Assembly (NCBI GenBank): GCA_035529405.1
Contig: DATKWV010000041.1
Span: forward strand, 1-20,619
DNA from: DATKWV01 sp035529405
GTDB lineage: Bacteria; Planctomycetota; Phycisphaerae; Sedimentisphaerales; Anaerobacaceae
Reading direction: 5' to 3'
Length of the DNA stretch: 20,619 nt
Numbering within the stretch: the first letter of the stretch is position 1; every line of letters starts with the position of its first letter. The notes under the pieces are model-generated. The model was not told the origin of the DNA. It worked only from the letters and a program-made list of their open reading frames with translations, and did no database searches. The translations under genes were made by a program, and so were the position numbers. Positions 15,128 through 20,619 of this stretch are shown here, piece after piece.

Positions 15128-16723
15128 TCACCGAATCGAGGATTTGACGTTGCCCGACAAAGCCATCTTTTTTAACTCCATAACATTCAGCTTGCCTGAG
15201 CCGGATACCGGCAGCGACTTTACTTTTATATAGTTGTTCCGCCGCGGCTTCCACAGGTTCGGCAGCGCGCTGTTGGTTACGATTTCATGCAGTTTATCGG
15301 CGTCACCTGCCTTGTCTAAGTATAATACGACCAGTTCTTCGCCTTTTCTCGAATCCGGAACTGCTGTTACAGCCACCACCGCCTCGTTTGTGTTCAGCCC
15401 TTGCAGAAAAGCCTCTTCAACGCCCTTATGCGGTACCATTTCTCCCGCGATTTTGCTGAAACGCTCCAGCCTGTCCTTAATTGTCAAAAACCCCTCCTGG
15501 TCAATGCTGGCGATATCCCCCGTATTATACCAGCCGTTATTCACCACTTTCCTGGTTTCTTTGTCTCTGTTAAGGTACCCCAGCATAACATTCGGACCCT
15601 TGACTAATAAAAGCCCGGGTTTTCCGATGACTGTCTCCCTGCCGTCCCTTATATCTACTATCTTCACTGATACCCCCGGTATCGGCATACCTACGGTGCC
15701 TTCCTTGCTGCCGCTGGCGGATGCATCACAGCTCAGCTGCGCGGGCACATTCAACGATACCACCGGCGAAAGCTCACTTGTACCATAACCCTCCGATGGA
15801 CGAATCCCGAACTTTTCTTCGAAGCCGTCAGACAAAGATTTTCTTAATGCCTCAGCGCCGACAATTACCGCACGCAGCCCGCCGAAGGCTTCTTGTGCGG
15901 TCCTTCTTATGTAATACGAAAGCATCGTCGGTGTGGTAAAAATTATCGTTGAATCGTTTTTACATGCAGTCCGCCCCGCAAGCTCGCCGTCAAGAGGATT
16001 ATTTACGTAGCTTGCCGAAATACCCGCAACCACCGGAAGCCATAAACTGCAGGTGTATCCGAAAGAGTGAAAGAAAGGCAATACCGCGCACAGATTGTCT
16101 TGGGGTATGAGCTTAAATACTCTTAGAACAGATTCGATATTGGAAATGATATTGTCATGGCTGAGCATTACGCCTTTTGGCTTGCCGCTGCTTCCGGAAG
16201 AAAATATCACCGTTGCCAAATCTTTCCCGCATCGCAGCCGGTTGTTGGCCAGCCGGCCTGCCGGCAGCAACCACGCCTTCAGGTATGCCTTGATTCTTGC
16301 TGCTGCCGTAACCTTTTTTACAATGTCTTCAAAAAACAAAAATCCCTTGAAAAATTTAAGAATCCCCAGCTTTTCAATAAAACTACGCGATGAAATTATA
16401 CTTTCTATCCCGCATTCATTGATGGCCGACTTTACTAACGCCTCCGACAATGAGTAGTTCAGATTTACCGCCACCTTCCCTTCGAGGGTTAATCCCAGGT
16501 TGGCCAACGCCCCAGCCGCCGATGCCGGCAGCAATATCCCTATCTTTTCCTGCCCGTGTGTCTGTTTTGTAATTTCTGCGCCGACGGCTGCCGCGCTGAC
16601 CAGTGCCTGACCATAACTTAGACTCTTGCCTGTACAGTCACAGATACAGCGCCTCTGCCAGTTTTTTCGCGCTGTCCTCACGAACAACTCGCCCAACGAC
16701 CGCCTGTGGTTTTCTGCTGCCAT
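15128..16723 (-). CDS. AMP-forming acyl-ACP/acyl-CoA synthetase (Aas-like)
   Basis: ANL-superfamily ligase that activates a fatty acid as acyl-adenylate and transfers it to CoA or ACP. It has 531 residues. The ATP-binding P-loop is FSSGSSGKPKGVMLSH (174-189), the adenylation motifs are GYGTSE (312-317) and YNTGD (399-403, D403), the hinge is KDRLERFSKIAGEM (416-429), and the catalytic C-terminal lysine lies in SGSGKLN (K511). The segment FSKIAGEMVPH matches best the synthetase half of Aas, which reactivates fatty acids for lysophospholipid repair; the acyltransferase half is absent. AGGA five bases before ATG supports the start, and a promoter-like pair lies about 50-75 bp upstream. Acyl-ACP versus acyl-CoA product cannot be settled from sequence. 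Confidence 0.88.
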   Translation of the reverse strand: MAAENHRRSLGELFVRTARKNWQRRCICDCTGKSLSYGQALVSAAAVGAEITKQTHGQEKIGILLPASAAGALANLGLTLEGKVAVNLNYSLSEALVKSAINECGIESIISSRSFIEKLGILKFFKGFLFFEDIVKKVTAAARIKAYLKAWLLPAGRLANNRLRCGKDLATVIFSSGSSGKPKGVMLSHDNIISNIESVLRVFKLIPQDNLCAVLPFFHSFGYTCSLWLPVVAGISASYVNNPLDGELAGRTACKNDSTIIFTTPTMLSYYIRRTAQEAFGGLRAVIVGAEALRKSLSDGFEEKFGIRPSEGYGTSELSPVVSLNVPAQLSCDASASGSKEGTVGMPIPGVSVKIVDIRDGRETVIGKPGLLLVKGPNVMLGYLNRDKETRKVVNNGWYNTGDIASIDQEGFLTIKDRLERFSKIAGEMVPHKGVEEAFLQGLNTNEAVVAVTAVPDSRKGEELVVLYLDKAGDADKLHEIVTNSALPNLWKPRRNNYIKVKSLPVSGSGKLNVMELKKMALSGNVKSSIR

Positions 16724-16771
16724 TTTTATCCTGAAAAACCTTTTGTACGGCTGCCGACCCTTATCCTGACA

Positions 16772-16800
16772 ATCTTAGTAACAAAAAAAATCCTTATCAA
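16772..16800 (-). promoter_or_regulatory. Candidate sigma70 promoter for the Aas-like synthetase
   Basis: On the minus strand: TTGATA (16795-16800), 17-base spacer containing eight T, TAAGAT (16772-16777). It would start transcription near 16765, about 40 bases before the ATG. It would give the synthetase and the downstream membrane-protein gene a promoter separate from marR. A TATAAT at 16834-16839 nearby has no matching -35. Confidence 0.4.
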
Positions 16801-16867
16801 CCTTAAAACAAACACCGTATTTTGAAAACACCCATTATACCGCTGTTTGAATAGGCAAACCGCCTTT

Positions 16868-17698
16868 TTATTGTTTTTCCAGCCTTACAGCCTTATTGCC
16901 CCGCGGCAGTTTCATACTCGTTTGCCAGCCGTTGGCGTCCGTTGCTTGGCGACTCCGGCTGAAACCGTATCTGACATCACCATTGCCGTTGACGTTGTCA
17001 ATTGTGCCAAGGTACCACTGCCAGGGAAAATTATGGTCTTTTATTCCTTTATCGATGCCGGTAACGTCGACATTATGAGCATAAGTCAGGTCTTGCTGTG
17101 TCCACCCCAGCGTATAGTCACGAGTATAATAGTGCTCCGCCCAGAAATCAATGCCGGCACCGGCATCGATGTTGGCTAATGAGCTTTCCTTCCAGAAAGC
17201 TGGAATGTAAGCGTCGAAAAACGTCAAATGAATATCCGCTGTCGTTTCCTTAGCCAGAATTTTGGCAGCCTCGCTGATGGCCCAGCAGCCGCTTGAATGA
17301 CCGATTAAATGGATGTGCCGTAAATCCTCGCAGCTTTTCATAATCTCCTCGGCCAGCCTCGGTCCTGCGCTATCTCTGGCATATTTGGCTGCCCTGGTAG
17401 CGTTAAGCGTTTTAGCCCCCTGCGACCAGTCAAAGTACCCGCAGGCCCATTTCTCTGAATCGACTCGTTTATGTATTGCAAGGGCCATATCTTCCGGCCA
17501 GCCCCCCTTGCCTTTCTCCACCCACCCGTGCGTAACTACAACCAGGTATGTACCTTCCGAATGCTTTGCCTGCGAATTTTCGCTGCCGACCAACTGCAAT
17601 CCGTCAGGAAGCGATTGTTCCCGGCAGCTCAGCCATAGGCTCGAAACTACAGCCAGCAATATACCTGTCCAAATCCGATGCTTCACTGCGCCGCACAT
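16868..17698 (-). CDS. Lipase-like alpha/beta hydrolase, membrane-anchored or exported
   Basis: A 276-residue protein. The N-terminus is a signal or anchor (residues 8-24) ending WLSC at C25; this is not a canonical lipobox (Trp at -3), so lipidation is uncertain. The rest fits an alpha/beta hydrolase of the esterase/lipase group: VVVTHGW (53-59, oxyanion-hole HG), nucleophile elbow GHSSG (133-137, Ser135), acid candidate D162 in FFDAYIP and base candidate H222 in KDHNFPWQW, in the expected order and spacing. No strong Shine-Dalgarno precedes the ATG. It sits between a small membrane protein (36 bp upstream) and the Aas-like synthetase, so release of fatty acids from external or envelope lipids is a reasonable inference; amide, ester or peptide substrates are equally open. 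Confidence 0.8.
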   Translation of the reverse strand: MCGAVKHRIWTGILLAVVSSLWLSCREQSLPDGLQLVGSENSQAKHSEGTYLVVVTHGWVEKGKGGWPEDMALAIHKRVDSEKWACGYFDWSQGAKTLNATRAAKYARDSAGPRLAEEIMKSCEDLRHIHLIGHSSGCWAISEAAKILAKETTADIHLTFFDAYIPAFWKESSLANIDAGAGIDFWAEHYYTRDYTLGWTQQDLTYAHNVDVTGIDKGIKDHNFPWQWYLGTIDNVNGNGDVRYGFSRSRQATDANGWQTSMKLPRGNKAVRLEKQ

Positions 17699-17734
17699 AA
17701 ACTATGTTTTTTTTCTTATGACCGTTTCTTAAGC

Positions 17735-18124
17735 TTATTTACCACAACTGACATGCTTTGTTCGCATCCGCTTCAGGGCCCAGCAGACCATGTTTGCTAT
17801 ACCCACACCTGCTATAACGAAAAACCAGCCGCCGGCAAATAATTTTTGATGCTCAATTGTTTCCACTGTGCTGAATACAAATATTCCCGCAACGGTCACC
17901 AGTCCCCCGAGTCCCTGCCAACGCAACGCCAGCACCAGGCCTGATAACGCAGCAACAAAGTTTATCATTTGAACCAATTCAATAGCTGTTAGTTTAAGCG
18001 GATTCGGCAGCCCTTCACCGACGCCTATGACAACAACCAAAAGCAGCAGGGCCATCCCTGCTGCTTTAACCACCCAACTGAAAAACCTTATCCAATTCGC
18101 TTTCAATTTTTGCGCTGCGTTCAT
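17735..18124 (-). CDS. Small four-helix membrane protein, unknown
   Basis: The frame is open to a TTG at 18145, but ATG 18124 has AAGGA ten bases upstream and fits better, giving 129 residues. Hydrophobic segments at about 19-37, 52-68, 73-89 and 98-115 predict four transmembrane helices, with a basic C-terminal tail (KRMRTKHVSCGK). A family resemblance to small uncharacterised planctomycete membrane proteins is possible, but I do not recognise a named domain. It follows marR by 72 bp and precedes the hydrolase by 36 bp, so it is likely co-transcribed and MarR-controlled. MarR regulators often control small transporters or membrane proteins next door. Confidence 0.7.
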   Translation of the reverse strand: MNAAQKLKANWIRFFSWVVKAAGMALLLLVVVIGVGEGLPNPLKLTAIELVQMINFVAALSGLVLALRWQGLGGLVTVAGIFVFSTVETIEHQKLFAGGWFFVIAGVGIANMVCWALKRMRTKHVSCGK

Positions 18125-18138
18125 TTTTGATTCATCCT

Positions 18139-18156
18139 TGCACAATTGTTAGTGCA
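18139..18156. promoter_or_regulatory. Dyad TGCAC-N8-GTGCA between marR and membrane gene
   Basis: Perfect 5-bp arms TGCAC (18139-18143) and GTGCA (18152-18156) separated by eight bases, in the 72-bp gap after marR. The 18-bp dyad size suits a winged-helix dimer, but the arms are short and no promoter was seen beside it. Weak candidate. Confidence 0.2.
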
Positions 18157-18196
18157 CACACACTTTCTGCCAAAAATCCGCACGTGTACAATTCCT

Positions 18197-18685
18197 TTAC
18201 TTTGCGCTGTCCTGCGCAAAAAGTTTCATCCGAATCTTGCCCAGCATCGATATGAGCTTTTTTTGTTCACCTTCGTTCAAACACGCCGTTATCTGCTGTA
18301 CCCGCTGTATGTAAAGCGGCTCAACTTTCGTAACAAGCTTGCGGCCGTCTTCGGTCAGTTTGATGATGTTACACCGTCTGTCGCCTGATGTTGCCGTGCG
18401 CACAACCATCTTTGCTTTTTCCATTCTGTCTATGATTGAGGTAACATTTGCCCGGTTGACAAGCATCATCCGGCTCAGCCGGGCCTGGCTTAAACCGCCC
18501 TTTGAATCGCTTTGGTAGCGCAAAAGCATCATAACGTTGAACTGAACGTCGGTCAGGCCGAACCCGCGAAAGAATACATCTGCCTGTTTTTTGATAATAG
18601 CTGCAGTGTAGTAAATGTTCAATATCGCCTCGTGGGCCCCAACCTTAATGCCTTTGCTTAAATGCAATTCCTTCTCAAGCGTCAT
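18197..18685 (-). CDS. MarR-family transcriptional regulator
   Basis: A 162-residue winged-helix dimeric regulator. N- and C-terminal helices (about 15-40 and 118-155) form the dimer interface. The DNA-binding core includes GLTDVQFNVMMLL (43-55), the helix-turn-helix SQARLSRMMLVNRANVTSII (66-85), DRMEKAKMV, and the wing with TSGDRR (D102, R103, R104), the MarR hallmark. AAAGGG seven bases before ATG supports the start. The promoter is near-consensus and overlaid by a palindrome, suggesting autorepression. It heads a leftward set with a membrane protein, a lipase-like hydrolase and an acyl synthetase; MarR ligands are usually small phenolics, lipids or oxidants, but the ligand cannot be told here. 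It diverges from the ECF sigma gene. Confidence 0.93.
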   Translation of the reverse strand: MTLEKELHLSKGIKVGAHEAILNIYYTAAIIKKQADVFFRGFGLTDVQFNVMMLLRYQSDSKGGLSQARLSRMMLVNRANVTSIIDRMEKAKMVVRTATSGDRRCNIIKLTEDGRKLVTKVEPLYIQRVQQITACLNEGEQKKLISMLGKIRMKLFAQDSAK

Positions 18686-18718
18686 TTTCGGCCCTTTCGT
18701 TCATAGCTATACTGTATA

Positions 18719-18733
18719 TATATAAATTATATA
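18719..18733. promoter_or_regulatory. Palindrome over the marR -10, candidate operator
   Basis: TATATAA-A-TTATATA is a perfect 7+1+7 palindrome. It covers the whole -10 hexamer of the marR promoter (18726-18731). A MarR dimer bound here would block RNA polymerase. Pure A/T sequence makes chance palindromes more likely, so confidence is moderate. Confidence 0.4.
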
Positions 18734-18753
18734 CTAAGCAACTAACCTGTCAA
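18726..18753 (-). promoter_or_regulatory. Near-consensus sigma70 promoter for marR
   Basis: On the minus strand: perfect TTGACA (18748-18753), 16-base spacer, perfect TATAAT (18726-18731). The predicted start is near 18719, about 33 bases before the marR ATG. It is the strongest promoter-like sequence in the window. Confidence 0.75.
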
Positions 18754-18856
18754 GGCTTTTTCGTAAGAAAAACTTAATTTTTTTAGACTAAAACAGCCCC
18801 TGATGTGTCATATTTAGTGACGATCGTTGGTTTCGAAACTATTCGGTGCACCTTAA

Positions 18857-19399
18857 ATGCTGGAAGATAAGTTACTTGTCTGGAAATTGAGGTATGGCAG
18901 CAGGGATGCTCTGTGCCGTATCTATGAAAAGTACAGGAACGACTTGCTGGCCCTGGCCGTTGCTCTTTCAAATGATAAAGCGTTAGCCGAAGACATTGTG
19001 CACGATGTTTTCGTTTCTTTTGCAGAATTAGCCGGTAAGCTTCAATTAAGAGGCAATCTGAAGAGTTACCTGGCAGCCGGCATTGCCAATCGTGTGCGTA
19101 ATTTAAGGCGTTCAAAGCCTCAACAGCCTGTTGGGCTGGATGAAGCAGCCGTTATCGCTTCGTCCTCAGACAGCCCTCAGCGGTTGGCGATATCCGCTGA
19201 GCAATCCCAGCTAATCGGCAGTGCCATGGCCCAGCTTCCGTATCAGCAGCGGGAAGTAATAATCCTGCACTTGCAGGCCGGCTTAAAATTCAGGGCCATA
19301 GCCAACTCGCAGGGCGTTTCGGTCAATACGATTCAGAGCCGGTACCGGTACGGCATGGACAAGCTGCAGTCGATATTAAATGGTGAGGTGAAAAAATGA
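18857..19399 (+). CDS. ECF-type RNA polymerase sigma factor
   Basis: A 180-residue protein with only sigma regions 2 and 4. Region 2 spans about 20-88: RIYEKYRNDLLALAVAL, then AEDIVHDVFVSFAE (core-binding and -10 recognition helices), then NLKSYLAAGIANRVRNLRR. A linker of about 35 residues follows. Region 4 begins at LPYQQREVIILHLQAGLKFR (127-146) and ends in the helix-turn-helix GVSVNTIQSRYRYGMDKL. No clear Shine-Dalgarno precedes ATG 18857, but the start MLEDKLLVWK is the usual opening for this planctomycete sigma group as I remember it. The stop TGA overlaps the ATG of the following membrane protein (ATGA), a strong sign of translational coupling and of a regulator pair. It diverges from marR across 171 bp; no ECF-type promoter was recognised there. 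Confidence 0.93.
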   Translation: MLEDKLLVWKLRYGSRDALCRIYEKYRNDLLALAVALSNDKALAEDIVHDVFVSFAELAGKLQLRGNLKSYLAAGIANRVRNLRRSKPQQPVGLDEAAVIASSSDSPQRLAISAEQSQLIGSAMAQLPYQQREVIILHLQAGLKFRAIANSQGVSVNTIQSRYRYGMDKLQSILNGEVKK

Positions 19400-20619
19400 G
19401 TGCTGCAGAGAATGTGGAAAAGTTGATTAAGAAGTTTTGTATTGCAAAAAAATCATCTGTTACAACCAGCCCCGACATGGACAAAAGGGTCCTTGACGAT
19501 GCGCTGGCAGCGTACGAAAAATCAAAAGCAAAGAAACCGGCCGATTCACAGCCGTTTGTTTGGAGAATTATTATGAAAAGTAAAATTACAAAATTAGCAA
19601 CAGCAGCAGCGATAATTATCGCTGTTGCATTATCGGTAACCTTTTTGGACAAAACGGTCGCACCCGCTTACGCTATTGGACAAACAATTGAGGCATTACG
19701 ACAGGCCAGAATAGTTCATATGTTCTGTAGGGATTGGGATGGCAAAAAATTTGAGATGTGGATGAGTCTTAACACTGAGGGGTATCCCGAATACTGTTAT
19801 TCGTATTGGCCGGACTATGAGGTTACTAATATATCCACTCCAACTGTCTCTTACCAATACAACAAGAAAATGAATCAGGTATCAATTAACAAGGGCAAGT
19901 TATATCACTTTGATATTCGATTTGACAATATGTTTGAAAATATACAAGAAGCCGTCTTAAAAAATGAGAACAACATAAAAGTTTATAGGGAAGCGGCTTC
20001 CAGTGGTGGAAAAAACCTAATAGTTGCTATTTGTGAGGGAGACGCAGAAGCTTGGAAAATTTTTATTGATTCCGAAACCAAGCTTCCGGTCGGATTACAT
20101 TGCCTTAAAGGCAGGAATCGGCCAGGAGATTTTATCAGAGACTTCGACGAGATACGTTTTGATGAAGAACCACCAGCAGGAATTTTTGAATTTGAGATGC
20201 CGGACGGAGCTGTTGTTACAGATATGGACCAGCGCATGCAGCTTCTTGATGATCCCAACAATGGCATTTCTGCCGAGGGATTAAGTAAACAACAGGCAGC
20301 TGAGGAAATTGCTTGCGAGTACTGGCGGTACATAATAGAAAAAGATTTGGAAAAAGCCAAAAAAGTATCTCCCTCAATTTCTTTGTATTCAGCCGAAGAA
20401 GTAGAAAAGAGATACCAGCAAATCTTCGGTAATTGTCTGCCGAGCGAATTTGTGGAGTCAGGCAAGCTTTATGTAGAAAACAGTTGTGGGCTTGGCGAAA
20501 TTCTACCCTGTATATTGATGTTCGAGGACGGCCGGAAAAGAGAGGCAAAGATTATAATTAGGTTTAGAAATATCCGGGGAAAATCATCCTGTGTTATAGC
20601 CGGACATTATGGTTATCCA
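19396..20619 (+). CDS. Sigma-coupled one-pass membrane protein, 3' end beyond window
   Basis: The frame runs uninterrupted for 408 codons to the window edge. Residues 1-58 are hydrophilic and should be cytoplasmic (VEKLIKKFCIAKKSS, DKRVLDDALAAYEKSK); a single membrane segment lies at about 64-84 (KLATAAAIIIAVALSVTF). An extracytoplasmic region follows. Its first part (about 94-270) has beta-rich sequence with WKIFIDSETKLPVGLHCLKG, reminiscent of LolA/RseB-type half-barrels (W-x-D-x-x-T-x-L-P). Its last part (about 290-408) has helices AEEIACEYWRYIIEKDLEKA and a terminal RGKSSCVIAGHYGY, reminiscent of NTF2-like folds. Topology and the 4-base overlap with the sigma gene suggest an anti-sigma or sensor role. 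The cytoplasmic part carries no recognised anti-sigma zinc motif, though it has one Cys (C15). Domain calls are by eye. Confidence 0.85.
   Translation, partial: MSAAENVEKLIKKFCIAKKSSVTTSPDMDKRVLDDALAAYEKSKAKKPADSQPFVWRIIMKSKITKLATAAAIIIAVALSVTFLDKTVAPAYAIGQTIEALRQARIVHMFCRDWDGKKFEMWMSLNTEGYPEYCYSYWPDYEVTNISTPTVSYQYNKKMNQVSINKGKLYHFDIRFDNMFENIQEAVLKNENNIKVYREAASSGGKNLIVAICEGDAEAWKIFIDSETKLPVGLHCLKGRNRPGDFIRDFDEIRFDEEPPAGIFEFEMPDGAVVTDMDQRMQLLDDPNNGISAEGLSKQQAAEEIACEYWRYIIEKDLEKAKKVSPSISLYSAEEVEKRYQQIFGNCLPSEFVESGKLYVENSCGLGEILPCILMFEDGRKREAKIIIRFRNIRGKSSCVIAGHYGYP
19562..19575 (+). promoter_or_regulatory. Internal ribosome-binding site and ATG within the sigma partner
   Basis: GGAG (19562-19565) lies seven bases before an in-frame ATG (19573-19575, residue M60). 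Initiation there would give a product starting MKSKITKLATAAA, a Sec-type signal or anchor with a possible AYA cleavage site about 34 residues later, and lacking the cytoplasmic domain. The site is better than that before the sigma gene, but use is unproven. Confidence 0.35.

Noticed and set aside
16834..16839. TATAAT on the minus strand upstream of the synthetase
   Set aside because: No -35 at 15-19 bases; the TTGATA/TAAGAT pair downstream is a better candidate.
18781..18839. Palindromes TTTTAG-A-CTAAAA and GTTTCGAAAC before the sigma gene
   Set aside because: Short and without a recognisable promoter beside them; possible operators but no supporting evidence.
19983..20465. 160-codon frame on the minus strand at the right end
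   Set aside because: It is opposite the uninterrupted sigma-partner frame, which has coherent domains and coupling to the sigma gene.
1..20619. tRNA, rRNA, CRISPR array, insertion sequence, riboswitch
   Set aside because: Read for cloverleaf ends, direct-repeat arrays, transposase motifs and terminal repeats; none seen, though no search tool was run.

Overview
This 20.6 kb window looks like chromosomal DNA from a Planctomycetota bacterium, most likely of the class Phycisphaerae (Sedimentisphaerales-like). The basis is family-level recognition, not a database search. The pointers are a pseudopilin of the type abundant in planctomycetes, an exported Tat-lipoprotein with a sugar-isomerase-like fold, and an ECF sigma factor overlapping a one-pass membrane protein whose 'WRIIMKSKITKLA' junction I associate with that group. 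Base composition looks moderate and even. I see no mobile element, CRISPR array, tRNA or rRNA.

Layout. (1) 1-1455 (+): the C-terminal three quarters of dnaK, cut by the window edge. (2) 1484-8157 (-): a likely five-gene run transcribed right to left: calcineurin-like phosphoesterase, yidC, mnmE, a pseudopilin starting at GTG four bases after the mnmE stop, and a Tat-exported sugar-isomerase-like lipoprotein. (3) 8341-12155 (+): lptB, def, fmt and rsmB, covering lipopolysaccharide export ATPase, N-formyl-methionine metabolism and 16S rRNA methylation. (4) 12156-12475: an AT-rich, gene-free region with three TCCACA-core DnaA-box-like sites. It is a candidate oriC and is followed by a dnaA promoter and dnaA. 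(5) 13886-14529 (+): a perfect 11-bp hairpin, a possible 43-residue small ORF with a strong Shine-Dalgarno, and a PPC/DUF296 gene. (6) 14532-18685 (-): a MarR regulator, a four-helix membrane protein, a lipase-like hydrolase, an Aas-like acyl-ACP/CoA synthetase and a coiled-coil membrane protein. The marR gene has a near-ideal sigma70 promoter with a palindrome over its -10. (7) 18857-20619 (+): an ECF sigma factor whose stop overlaps (ATGA) the start of a long membrane-anchored protein that stays open to the window edge.

How the parts relate. yidC and mnmE within 6 kb of dnaA recall the ancestral oriC neighbourhood, here rearranged and without rpmH, rnpA or mnmG in view. The most interesting elements are the sigma/membrane-protein pair (a candidate one-protein anti-sigma plus periplasmic sensor), a DnaA with altered DNA-recognition residues next to imperfect DnaA boxes, an MnmE without its usual catalytic glutamate, and the MarR-led lipid gene set.
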